Of a DNA stretch of 64,000 nt, positions 1 to 13,600 are shown one piece after another. The position numbers were made by a program, and so were the translations under genes. The notes beneath the pieces were generated by a model. It worked only from the letters and a program-made list of their open reading frames with translations, ran no database searches and had not been told where the DNA came from. The DNA is from Sycon ciliatum. Lineage: Eukaryota > Porifera > Calcarea > Leucosolenida > Sycettidae. Location: positions 14,565,731-14,629,730 of the forward strand of contig NC_088655.1 of assembly GCF_964019385.1 (NCBI RefSeq), in the 5' to 3' direction. Positions within the stretch are counted from its first letter, which is position 1. Every line of letters begins with the position of its first letter.

Positions 1-3000
1 CCGTGATTCTTCGCTTTGCGACTAAACTATTCACAGCAGTGCCAAATTTCTGGCGTCACTGAATGCGGGTGCTAACGGCCTACAAGCAAACCAAAAATCA
101 AATCAATACGACCACTCACATCACAGCTGGGTCATGTTATAGAGAGGTACGTTGAAAGTGACACGTGGGCACAAATGGTCAAAAAGCGACAATTTCTCAC
201 CTTTCTGCCCGTTCGAAGCTCAAGAACTGACCATCGCCACCCTGATCTCGTTGTATAGCTGGACATAGGGAAGTGCAACAAGAAAAAATTCCACATTTCA
301 ATAAACACTTCGCCCCGGGCTGCTCAAAGCTGACATCAACCGATCTCGAAGTTTTGGGCCTTTTTGCCCGTGATTCTTCACTTTGCGACTAAACTAACCA
401 CAGCAGTGCCAAACTTTAGGTGTCACCGCATGCGGGTGCCAGCGGCCTACCAGCAAAGCAAAAATCAACTCAATGCGACCCCGCACATCACAGCTGGGTC
501 ATGTTATAGAGAGGTACGTTGAAAGTGACACGTGGGCACAAATGGTCAAAAAGCGACAATTTCTCACCTTTCTGCCCGTTCGAAGCTCAACAACTGACCA
601 TCGCCACCCTGATCTCGTTGTATAGCTGGACATAGGGAAGTGCACCAAGAAAAAATTCCACATTTCAATAAACACTTCGCCCAGGGCTGCTCAAAGCTGA
701 CATCAACCGATCTCGAAGTTTTGGGCCTTTTTGCACGTGATTCTTCGCTTTGCGACTAAACTATTCACAGCAGTGCCAAATTTCTGGCGTCACTGAATGC
801 GGGTGCTAGCGGCCTACAAGCAAACCAAAAATCAAATCAATACGACCACTCACATCACAGCTGGGTCATGTTATAGAGAGGTACGTTGAAAGTGACACGT
901 GGGCACAAATGGTCAAAAAGCGACAATTTCTCACCTTTCTGCCCGTTCGAAGCTCAAGAACTGACCATCGCCACCCTGATCTCGTTGTATAGCTGGACAT
1001 AAGGAAGTGCAACAAGAAAAAATTCCACATTTCAATAAACACTTCGCCCCGGGCTGCTCAAAGCTGACATCAACCGATCTCGAAGTTTTGGGCCTTTTTG
1101 CCCGTGATTCTTCACTTTGCGACTAAACTAATCACAGCAGTGCCAAACTTTAGGTGTCACCGCATGCGGGTGCCAGCGGCCTACCAGCAAACCAAAGATC
1201 AACTCAATGCGACCACTCACATCACAGCTGGGTCATGTTATAGAGAGGTACGTTGAAAGTGACACGTGGGCACAAATGGTCAAAAAGCGACAATTTCTCA
1301 CCTTTCTGCCCGTTCGAAGCTCAAGAACTGACCATCGCCACCCTGATCTCGTTGTATAGCTGGACATAGGGAAGTGCACCAAGAAAAAATTCCACATTTC
1401 AATAAACACTTCGCCCAGGGCTGCTCAAAGCTGACATCAACCGATCTCGAAGTTTTGGGCCTTTTTGCCCGTGATTCTTCACTTTGCGACTAAACTAATC
1501 ACAGCAGTGCCAAACTTAAGGTGTCACCGCATGCGGGTGCCAGCGGCCTACCAGCAAACCAAAAATCAACTCAATGCGACCACTCACATCACAGCTGGGT
1601 CATGTTATAGAGAGGTACGTTGAAAGTGACACGTGGGCACAAATGGTCAAAAAGCGACAATTTCTCACCTTTCTGCCCGTTCGAAGCTCAAGAACTGACC
1701 ATCGCCACCCTAATCTCGTTGTATAGCTGGACATAGGGAAGTGCACCAAGAAAAAATTCCACATTTCAATAAACACTTCGCCCAGGGCTGCTCAAAGCTG
1801 ACATCAACTGATCTCGAAGTTTTGGGCCTTTTTGCCCGTGATTCTTCACTTTGCGACTAAACTATTCACAGCAGTGCCAAATTTTTGGCGTCACTTAATG
1901 CGGGTGCCAGCGGCCTACAAGGAAACCAAAAATCAACTCATTGCGACCACTCACATCACAGCTGAGTCACGTTATAGAGAGGTACACAAATGGACAATAA
2001 GCGACAATTTCTCACCGTTCTGCCCGTTCGAAGCTCAAGAACTGACCATCGCCACCCTAATCTCGTTGTATAGCTGGACAAAGGGAAGTGCACCAAGAAA
2101 AAATTCCACATTTCAATAAACACTTTGCCCGCGCTGCTCAAAGCTGACATCCACCGATCTCGAAGTTTTGGACCTTTTTGCCCGTGATTCTTCACTTTGC
2201 GAATAAACTATTCACAGCAGTGCCAAATTTTTGGCGTCACTGAATGCGGTTCCCAGCGGCCTACTAGCAAACCAAAAATCAAATCAATGCGAACACTCAC
2301 ATCACAGCTGGGTCATGTTATAGAGAGGTACGTTGAAAATGACACGTGGGCGCAAATGGTCAAAAAGCGACAATTTCTCACCTTTCTGCCCGTTCGAAGC
2401 TAAAGAACTGACCATCGCCACCCTGATCTTGTTGTATAGCTGGACATAGGGAAGTACACAAAGAAAAAATTCCACATTTCAATAAACACTTCACCCAAAG
2501 CTGCTCAAAGCTGACATCAACCGATCTCGAAGTTTTGGGCCTTTTTGCCCGTGATTCTTCACTTTGCGACTAAACTATTCACAGCTGTGCCAAATTTTTG
2601 GCGTCACTGAATGCGAGTGCCAGCGGCCTACAAGCAAACCAAAAATCAAATCAATACGACCACTCACATCACAGTTGGGTCATGTTATAGAGAGGTACGT
2701 TGAAAGTGACGCGTGGGCACAAATGGTCAAAAAGCGACAATTTCTCACCTTTCTGCCTGTGCGAAGCTCAAGAACTGACCATCGCCACCCTGATCTCGTT
2801 GTATAGCTGGACATAGGGAAGTGCACCAAGAAAAAATTCCACATTTCAATAAACCCTTCGCCCAGGGCTGCTCAAAGCTGACATCAACCGATCTCGAAGT
2901 TTTCGGCCTTTTTGCCCATGATTCTTCACTTTGCGACTAAACTAATCACAGCAGTGCCAAATTTTGGGTTTCACCGCATTCGGGTGCCAGCGGCGTACAA

Positions 3001-6000
3001 GCAAACCAAAAATCAACTCAATGCGACCCACACACATCACAGCTGGGTCATGTTATAGAGAGGTACGTTGAAAGTGACACGTGGGCACAAATGGTCAAAA
3101 AGCGACAATTTCTCACCTTTCTGCCTGTTCGAAGCTCAAGAACTGACCATCGCCACCCTGATCTCGTTGTATAGCTGGACATAGGGAAGTGCACCAAGAA
3201 AAAATTCCACATTTCAATAAACACTTCGCCCAGGGCTGCTCAAAGCTGACATCAACCGATCTCGAAGTTTTGGGCCTTTTTCCCCGTGATTCTTCACTTT
3301 GCGACTAAACTAATCACAGCAGTGCCAAACTTTAGGTGTCACCGCATGCGGGTGCCAGCGGCCTACAAGCAAACCAAAAATCAACTCAATGCGACCACTC
3401 ACATCACAGCTGGGTTATGTTATAGAGAGGTACGTTGAAAGTGACACGTGGGCACAAATGGTCAAAAAGCGACAATTTCTCACCTTTCTGCCCGTTCGAA
3501 GCTCAAGAACTGACCATCGCCACCCTGATCTCGTTGTATAGCTGGACATAGGGAAGTGCACCAAGAAAAAATTCCACATTTCAATAAACACTTCGCCCAG
3601 GGCTGCTCAAAGCTGACATCAACCGATCTCGAATTTTGGGCCTTTTTGCCCGTGATTCTTCACTTTCCGACTAAACTATTCACAGCAGTGCCAAATTTTT
3701 TGCGTCACTCAATGCGGGTGCCAGCGGCCTACAAGCAAACTAAAAATCAAATCAATGCGACCACTCACATCACAGCTGGGTCATGTTATAGAGAGGTACG
3801 TTGAAAGTGACACGTGGGCACAAATGGTCAAAAAGCGACAATTTCTCACCTTTCTGCCCGTTCGAAGCTCAAGAACTGACCATCGCCACCCTGATCTCGT
3901 TCTATAGCTGGACATAGAGAAGTGCACCAAGAAAAAATTCCACATTTCAATAAACACTTCGCCCAGGGCTGCTCAAAGCTGACATCAACCGATCTCGAAG
4001 TTTTGGGCCTTTTTGCCCGTGATTCTTCACTTTGCGACTAAACTATTCACAGCAGTGCCAAATTTTTAGCGTCACTAAATGCGGGTGCCAGCGGTCTACA
4101 AGCAAACCAAAAATCAAATCAATGCGACCACTCACATCACAGCTGGGTCATGTTATAGAGAGGTACGTTGAAAGTGACACGTGGGCACAAATGGTCAAAA
4201 AGCGACAATTTCTCACCTTTCTGCCCGTTCGAAGCTCAAGAACTGACCATCGCCACCCTGATCTCGTTGTATAGCTGAACATAGAGAAGTGCACCAAGAA
4301 AAATTCCACATTTCAGTAAACACTTCGCCCAGGGCTGCTCAAAGCTGACATCAACCGATCTCGAAGTTTTGGGCCTTTTTGCCCGTGATTCTTCACTTTG
4401 CGACTAAACTATTCACAGCAGTGCCAAATTTTTGGCGTCACTGAATGCGGGTGCCAGCGGCCTACTAGCAAACCAAAGATCAACCCAATGCGACCACTCA
4501 CATCACAGCTGGGTCATGTTATAGAGAGGTACGTTGAAAGTGACACTTGGGCACAAATGGTCAAAAAGCGACAATTTCTCACCTTTCTGCCCGTTCGAAG
4601 CTCAAGAACTGACCATCGCCACCCTGATCTCGTTGTATAGCTGGACAAAGGGAAGTGCACCAAGAAAAAATTCCACATTTCAATAAACACTTCGCCCAGG
4701 GCTGCACACTTCGCCCAGGGCTGCTCAAAGCTGACATCAACCGATCTCGAAGTTTTGGGCCTTTTTTCCCGTGATTCTTCACTTTGTGACTAAACTATTC
4801 ACAGCAGTGCCAAATTTTTGGCGTCACTGAATGCGGGTGTCAGCGGCCTACAAGCAAACCAAAAATCAAATTAATGCGACCACTGACATCACAGTTGGGT
4901 CATGTTATAGAGAGGTACGTTGAAAGTGACACGTGGGCACAAATGGTCAAAAAGCGACAATTTCTCATCTTTCTGCCCGTTCGAAGCTCAAGAACTGACC
5001 ATCGCGACCCTGATCTCGTTGTATAGCTGGACATAGGGAAGTGCACCAAGAAAAAATTCCACATTTCAATAAACACTTCGCCCAGGGCTGCTCAAAGCTG
5101 ACATCAACCGATCTCGAAGTTTTGGGCCTTTTTGCCCGTGATTCTTCACTTTGGGACTAAACTATTCACAGCAGTGCCAAATTTTTGGCGTCACTGAATG
5201 CGGGTGGTAGCGGCCTACAAGCAAACCAAAAATCAAATCAATACGACCACTCACATCAAAGCTGGGTCATGTTGTAGAGAGGTACGTTGAAAGTGACACG
5301 TGGGCACAAATGGTCAAAAAGCGACAATTTCTCACCTTTCTGCCTGTTCGAAGCTCAAGAACTGACCATCGCCACCCTGATCTCGTTGTATAGCTGGACA
5401 TAGGATAGTGCACCAAGAAATAATTCCACATTTCAATAAACACTTCGCCCAGGGCTGCTCAAAGCTGACATCAACCGATCTCGAAGCTTTGGGCCTTTTT
5501 GCCCGTGATTCTTCGCTTTGCGACTAAACTATTCACAGCAGTGCCAAATTTTTGCCGTCACTGAATGCGGGTGCTAGCGGCCTACAAGCAAACCAAAAAT
5601 CAAATCAATACGACCACTCACATCACAGCTGCGTCATGTTATAGAGAGGTACGTTGAAAGTGACACGTGGGCACAAATGGTCAAAAAGCGACAATTTCTC
5701 ACCTTTCTGCCCGTTCGAAGCTCAAGAACTGACCATCGCCACCCTAACCCCGTTGTATAGTTGGACATAGGGAAGTGCACCAAGAAAAAATTCCACATTT
5801 CAATAAACACTTCGCCCAGGGCTGCTCAAAGCTGACATCAACCGATCTTGAAGTGTTGGGCCTTTTTGCCCGTGATTCTTCGCCTTGCGACTAAACTATT
5901 CACAGCAGTGCCAAATTTTTGGCGTTACTGAATGCGGGTGCTAGTGGCCTACAAGCAAACCAAAAATCAAATCAATACGACAACTCACATCACAGCTGGG

Positions 6001-6469
6001 TCATGTTATAGAGAGGTACGTTGAAAGTGACACGTGGGCACATATGGTCAAAAAGCGACAATTTCTCACCTTTCTGCCTGTTCGAAGCTCAAGAACTGAC
6101 CATCGCCACCCTAATCTCGTCGTATAGCTGGACAGAGGGAAGATCACGAAGAAAAAATTCCACATTTCAATAAACACTTCGCCCAGGGTTGCTCAAAGCT
6201 GACATCAACCGATCTCGAAGTTTTGGGCCTTTTTGCCCGTGATTCTTCACTTTGTGACTAAACTATTCACAACAGTGCCAAATTTTTGGCGTCACTGAAT
6301 GCGGGTGCCAGCGGTCTACAAGCAAACCAAAAATCAAATCGATACGACTACTAACATTACAGCTGGGTCATGTTATAGAGAGGTACGTTGAAAGTGACAC
6401 GTGGGCACAAATGATCAAAAAGCGACAATTTCTCACCTTTCTGCCCGTTCGAAGCTCAAGAACTGACCA

Positions 6470-9400
6470 TCGCCACCCTGATCTCGTTGTATAGCTGGAC
6501 AAAGGGAAGTGCACCAAGAAAAAATTCCACATTTCAATAAACACTTCGCCCAGGGCTGCACACTTCGCCCAGGGCTGCTCAAAGCTGACATCAACCGATC
6601 TCGAAGTTTTGGGCCTTTTTTCCCGTGATTCTTCACTTTGTGACTAAACTATTCACAGCAGTGCCAAATTTTTGGCGTCACTGAATGCGGGTGTGCGCGG
6701 CCTACAAGCAAACCAAAAATCAAATCAATGCGACCACTGACATCACAGTTGGGTCATGTTATAGAGAGGTACGTTGAAAGTGACACGTGGGCACAAATGG
6801 TCAAAAAGCGACAATTTCTCATCTTTCTGCCCGTTCGAAGCTCAAGAACTGACCATCGCGACCCTGATCTCGTTGTATAGCTGGACATAGGGAAGTGCAC
6901 CAAGAAAAAATTCCACATTTCAATAAACACTTCGCCCAGGGCTGCTCAAAGCTGACATCAACCGATCTCGAAGTTTTGGGCCTTTTTGCCCGTGATTCTT
7001 CACGTTGCGACTAAACTATTCACAGCAGTGCCAAATTTGAGGCGTCACTGAATGCGGGTGGTAGCGGCCTACAAGCAAACCAAAAATCAAATCAATACGA
7101 CCACTCACATCACAGCTGGGTCATGTTATAGAGGTACGTTGAAAGTGACACGTGGGCACAAATGGTCAAAAAGCGACAATTTCTCACCTTTCTGCCCGTT
7201 CGAAGCTCAAGAACTGACCATCGCCACCCTGATCTCGTTGTATAGCTGGACATAGGGAAGTGCACCAAGAAAAAATTCCACATTTCAATAAACACTTCGC
7301 CCAGGGCTGCTCAAAGCTGACATCAACCGTTCTCGAAGTTTTGGGCCTTTTTCCCCGTGATTCTTCACTTTGCGACTAAACTAATCACAGCAGTGCCAAA
7401 CTTTAGGTGTCACCGCATCCGGGTGCCAGCGGCCTACAAGCAAACCAAAAATCAACTCAATGCGACCACTCACATCACAGCTGGGTCATGTTATAGAGAG
7501 GTACGTTGAAAGTGACACGTGGGCACAAATGGTCAAAAGGCGACAATTTCTCACCTTTCTGCCCGTTCGAAGCTCAAGAACTGACCATCGCCACCCTGAT
7601 CTCGTTGTATAGCTGGACATAGGGAAGTGCACCAAGAAAAAATTCCACATTTCAATAAACACTTCGCCCAGGGCTGCTCAAAGCTGACATCAACCGATCT
7701 CGAAGTTTTGGGCCCTTTTGCCCGTGATTCTTCACTTTGCGACTAAACTATTCACAGCAGTGCCAAATGTTTTGCGTCGCTAAATGCGGGTGCCAGCGGC
7801 CTACAAGCAAACCAAAAATCAAATCCATACCACCACTCACATTACAGTTGGGTCATGTTATAGAGAGGTACGTTGAAAGTGACACGTGGGCACAAATGGT
7901 CAAAAAGCGACAATTTCTCACCTTTCCGCCCGTTCGAAGCTCAAGAACTGACCATCGCCACTCTGATCTCGTTGTATAGCTGGACATAGGGAAGTGCACC
8001 AAGAAAAAATTCCACATTTCCATTAACACTTCGCCCAGGGCTGCTCAAAGCTGACATCAACCGATCTCGAAGTTTTGGGCCTTTTTGCCCGTGATTCTTC
8101 ACTTTGCGACTAAACTATTCACAGCAGTGCCAAATTTTTGGCGTCACTAAATGCGGGTGCCAGCGGCCTACAAGCAAACCAAAAATCAAATCGATACGAC
8201 TACTAACATTACAGCTGGGTCATGTTATAGAGAGGTACGTTGAAAGTGACACGTGGGCACAAATGATCAAAAAGCGACAATTTCTCACCATTCTGCCCGT
8301 TCGAAGCTCAAGAACTGACCATCGCCACAATGATCTCGTTGTGCAGCTGGACATAGAGAAGTGTACCAAGAAAAAATTCCACATTTCAATAAACACTTCG
8401 CCCAGGTCTATTCAAAGCTGACATCAACCGATCTCGAAGTTTTGGGCCTTTTTGTCCGTGATTCTTCACTTTGCGACTAAACTATTCACAGCAGTGCCAA
8501 ATTTTTGGCGTCACTGAATGCGGGCGCCAGCGGCCTACAAGCAAACCAAAAATCAAATTAATACGACCACTCACATCACAGCTGGGTCATGTTATAGAGA
8601 GGTACGTTGAAAGTGACACGTGGGCACAAATGGTCAAAAAGCGACAATTTCTCACCTTTCTGCCTGTTCGAAGCTCAAGAACTGACCATCGCCATCCTGA
8701 TCTCGTTGTATAACTGGACATAGGGAAGTGCACCAAGAAAAAATTCCACATTTCAATAAACACTTCGCCCAGGGCTGCTCAAAGCTGACATCAACCGATC
8801 TCGAAGTGTTGGGCCTTTTTGCCCGTGATTCTTCGCCTTGCGACTAAACTATCCACAGCAGTGCCAAATTTTTGGCGTTACTGAATGCGGGTGCTAGTGG
8901 CCTACAAGCAAACCAAAAATCAAATCAATACGACCACTCACATCACAGCTGGGTCATGTTATAGAGAGGTACGTTGAAAGTGACACGTGGGCACATATGG
9001 TCAAAAAGCGACAATTTCTCACCTTTCTGCCTGTTCGAAGCTCAAGAACTGACCATCGCCACCCTAATCTCGTCGTATAGCTGGACAGAGGGAAGATCAC
9101 GAAGAAAAAATTCCACATTTCAATAATCACTTCGCCCAGGGTTGCTCAAAGCTGACATCAACCGATCTCGAAGTTTTGGGCCTTTTTTCCCGTGATTCTT
9201 CACTTTGTGACTAAACTATTCACAACAGTGCCAAATTTTTGGCGTCACTGAATGCGGGTGCCAGCGGTCTACAAGCAAACCAAAAATCAAATCGATACGA
9301 CTACTAACATTACAGCTGGGTCATGTTATAGAGAGGTACGTTGAAAGTGACACGTGGGCACAAATGATCAAAAAGCGACAATTTCTCACCTTTCTGCCCG

Positions 9401-12150
9401 TTCGAAGCTCAAGAACTGACCATCGCCACCCTGATCTCGTTGTACAGCTGGACATAGGGAAGTGCACCAAGAAAAAATTCCACATTTCAATAAACATTTC
9501 GCCCAGGGCTGCTCAAAGCTGACGTCAACCGATCTCGAAGTTTTGGGCCTTTTTGCACGTGATTCTTCGCTTTGCGACTAAACTATTCACAGCAGTGCCA
9601 AATTTTTGGCGTCACTGAATGCGGGTGGTAGCGGCCTACAAGCAAACCAAAAATCAAATCAATACGACCACTCACATCACAGCTTGGTCATGTTATAGAG
9701 AGGTACGTTGAAAGTGACACGTGGGCACAAATGGTCAAAAAGCGACAATTTCTCACCTTTCTGCCTGTTCGAAGCTCAAGAACTGACCATCGCCACCCTG
9801 ATCTCGTTGTATAGCTGGACAAAGGGAAGTGCACGAAGAAAAAATTCCACATTTCAATAAACACTTCGCCCAGGGCTGCACACTTCGCCCAGGGCTGCTC
9901 AAAGCTGACATCAACCGATCTCGAAGTTTTGGGCCTTTTTTCCCGTGATTCTTCACTTTGTGACTAAACTATTCACAGCAGTGCCAAATTTTTGGCGTCA
10001 CTGAATGCGGGTGTGCGCGGCCTACAAGCAAACCAAAAATCAAATCAATGCGACCACTGACATCACAGTTGGGTCATGTTATAGAGAGGTACGTTGAAAG
10101 TGACACGTGGGCACAAATGGTCAAAAAGCGACAATTTCTCATCTTTCTGCCCGTTCGAAGCTCAAGAACTGACCATCGCGACCCTGATCTCGTTGTATAG
10201 CTGGACATAGGGAAGTGCACCAAGAAAAAATTCCACATTTCAATAAACACTTCGCCCAGGGCTGCTCAAAGCTGACATCAACCGATCTCGAAGTTTTGGG
10301 CCTTTTTGCCCGTGATTCTTCACGTTGCGACTAAACTATTCACAGCAGTGCCAAATTTGAGGCGTCACTGAATGCGGGTGGTAGCGGCCTACAAGCAAAC
10401 CAAAAATCAAATCAATACGACCACTCACATCACAGCTGGGTCATGTTATAGAGGTATGTTGAAAGTGACACGTGGGCACAAATGGTCAAAAAGCGACAAT
10501 TTCTCACCTTTCTGCCCGTTCGAAGCTCAAGAACTGACCATCGCCACCCTGATCTCGTTGTATAGCTGGACATAGGGAAGTGCACCAAGAAAAAATTCCA
10601 CATTTCAATAAACACTTCGCCCAGGGCTGCTCAAAGCTGACATCAACCGATCTCGAAGTTTTGGGCCTTTTTCCCCGTGATTCTTCACTTTGCGACTAAA
10701 CTAATCACAGCAGTGCCAAACTTTAGGTGTCACCGCATCCGGGTGCCAGCGGCCTACAAGCAAACCAAAAATCAACTCAATGCGACCACTCACATCACAG
10801 CTGGGTCATGTTATAGAGAGGTACGTTGAAAGTGACACGTGGGCACAAATGGTCAAAAGGCGACAATTTCTCACCTTTCTGCCCGTTCGAAGCTCAAGAA
10901 CTGACCATCGCCACCCTGATCTCGTTGTATAGCTGGACATAGGGAAGTGCACCAAGAAAAAATTCCACATTTCAATAAACACTTCGCCCAGGGCTGCTCA
11001 AAGCTGACATCAACCGATCTCGAAGTTTTGGGCCCTTTTGCCCGTGATTCTTCACTTTGCGACTAAACTATTCACAGCAGTGCCAAATGTTTTGCGTCGC
11101 TAAATGCGGGTGCCAGCGGCCTACAAGCAAACCAAAAATCAAATCCATACCACCACTCACATTACAGTTGGGTCATGTTATAGAGAGGTACGTTGAAAGT
11201 GACACGTGGGCACAAATGGTCAAAAAGCGACAATTTCTCACCTTTCCGCCCGTTCGAAGCTCAAGAACTGACCATCGCCACTCTGATCTCGTTGTATAGC
11301 TGGACATAGGGAAGTGCACCAAGAAAAAATTCCACATTTCCATTAACACTTCGCCCAGGGCTGCTCAAAGCTGACATCAACCGATCTCGAAGTTTTGGGC
11401 CTTTTTGCCCGTGATTCTTCACTTTGCGACTAAACTATTCACAGCAGTGCCAAATTTTTGGCGTCACTAAATGCGGGTGCCAGCGGCCTACAAGCAAACC
11501 AAAAATCAAATCAATGCGGCCACTCACATCAAAGCTGGGTCATGTTATAGAGAGGTATGTTGAAAGTGACACGTGGGCACAAATGGTCAAAAAGCGACAA
11601 TTTCTCACCTTTCTGCCCGTTCGAAGCTCAAGAACTGACCATCGCCACAATGATCTCGTTGTGCAGCTGGACATAGAGAAGTGTACCAAGAAAAAATTCC
11701 ACATTTCAATAAACACTTCGCCCAGGTCTATTCAAAGCTGACATCAACCGATCTCGAAGTTTTGGGCCTTTTTGTCCGTGATTCTTCACTTTGCGACTAA
11801 ACTATTCACAGCAGTGCCAAATTTTTGGCGTCACTGAATGCGGGCGCCAGCGGCCTACAAGCAAACCAAAAATCAAATCAATACGACCACTCACATCACA
11901 GCTGGGTCATGTTATAGAGAGGTACGTTGAAAGTGACACGTGGGCACAAATGGTCAAAAAGCGACAATTTCTCACCTTTCTGCCCGTTCGAAGCTCAAGA
12001 ACTGACCATCGCCATCCTGATCTCGTTGTATAGCTGGACATAGGGAAGTGCACCAAGAAAAAATTCCACATTTCAATAAACACTTCGCCCAGGGCTGCTC
12101 AAAGCTGACATCAACCGATCTCGAAGTTTTGGGCCTTTTTCCCCGTAATT
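6470..12150. repeat. Higher-order duplication in the satellite, 3320 bp offset
   Basis: Nine consecutive monomers starting near 6470 recur almost unchanged 3320 bp downstream; landmark pairs are 7052/10372, 7737/11057 and 8471/11791. The offset equals nine monomers plus a 19 bp internal duplication (CACTTCGCCCAGGGCTG repeated), which marks one monomer near 6557 and its copy near 9877. The same marked monomer also occurs near 4703, 1854 bp (five monomers plus the insert) before 6557. Shared variants such as CACGTTGCGA and the 2 bp loss in GTTATAGAGGTACG support block duplication rather than monomer-by-monomer change. Confidence 0.9.
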
Positions 12151-13559
12151 CTTCACTTTGCGACTAAACTATTCACAGCAGTGCCAAATTTTTGGCGTCA
12201 CTGAATGGGGGTGCCTGCGGCCTACAAGCAAACCAAAAATCAAATTAATACGACCACTCACATCACAGCTGGGTCATGTTATAGAGAGGTACGTTGAAAG
12301 TGACACGTGGGCACAAATGGTCAAAAAGCGACAATTTCTCACCTTTCTGCCCGTTCGAAGCTCAAGACCTGACCATCGCCACCCTGATCTCGCTGAATAG
12401 CTGGACATAGGGAAGTGCACCAAGAAAAAATTCCACATTCAATAAACACTTCACCCAGGGCTGCTCAAAGCTGACATCAACCGATCTCGAAGTTTTGGGC
12501 CTTTTTCCCCGTGATTCTTCACTTTGCGACAAAAGTATTCACAGCAGTGCCAAATTTTAGGTGTCGCCGAATGGGGGTGCCAGCGGCCTACAAGTAAACA
12601 AAAAATCAAATCAATGCGACCACTCACGTCACAGTTGGGTCATGTTATAGAGAGGTACGTTGAAAGTGACACGTGGGCACAAATGGTCAAAAAGCGACAA
12701 TTTCTCACCTTTCTGCCCGTTCGAAGCTCAAGAACTGACCATCGCCACAACGATCTCGTTGTATAGCTGGACATAGGAAACTGCACCAAGAAAAAAGTCC
12801 ACATTTTAATAAACACTTCGCCCAGGGCTGCTCAAACATGACATCAACCGATCTCGAAGTTTTGGGCCTTTTTGCCTGTGATTCTTCACTTTGCGACTAA
12901 AGTATTCGCAGCAGTGCCAAATTTTTGGCGTCACTAAATGCGGGTGCCAGTGGCCTACAAGCAAACCAAAAATCAAATCAATACAACCACTCACATCACA
13001 GCTGGGTTATGTTATAGAGAGGTACGTTGAAAGTGACACGTGGGCACAAATGGTCAAAAAGCGACAATTTCTCACCTTTCCGCCCGTTCGAAGCTCAAGA
13101 ACTGACCATCGCCACCCTGATCTCGTTGTATAGCTGGACATAGGGAAGTGCACCGAGAAAAAATTCCACATTTCCATTAACACTTCGCCCAGGGCTGCTC
13201 AAAGCTGACATGAACTGATCTCGAAGTTTTGGGCCTTTTTGCCTGTGATTCTTCACTTTGCGACTAAACTATTCACAGTAGTGCCAAATTTTTGGCGTCA
13301 CTAAATGCGGGTGCGAGCGGCCTACAAGCAAACCAAAAATCAAATCAATGCGACCACTCACATCACAGCTGGGTCATGTTATAGAGAGGTACGTTGAAAG
13401 TGACACGTGGGCACAAATGGTCAAAAAGCGACAATTTCTCACCTTTCCGCCCGTTCGAAGCTCAAGAACTGACCATCGCCACCCTGATCTCGTTGTATAG
13501 CTGGACATAGGGAAGTGCACCAAGAAAACATTCCACATTTCCATAAACACTTCGCCCAG

Positions 13560-13600
13560 GGCTGCTCAAAGCTGACATCACCTTTCTGCCCGTTCGAAGC
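13560..13600. repeat. Truncated satellite monomer junction
   Basis: At about 13578 the sequence jumps from GCTGACATCA directly to CCTTTCTGCCCGTTCG. It omits most of a monomer (the ATTCTTCACTTTG to TTTCTCA part), leaving a unit of about 130 bp. This is the clearest internal deletion in the array. A smaller one, about 21 bp, lies near 1982 (GAGAGGTACACAAATGG). Confidence 0.8.
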
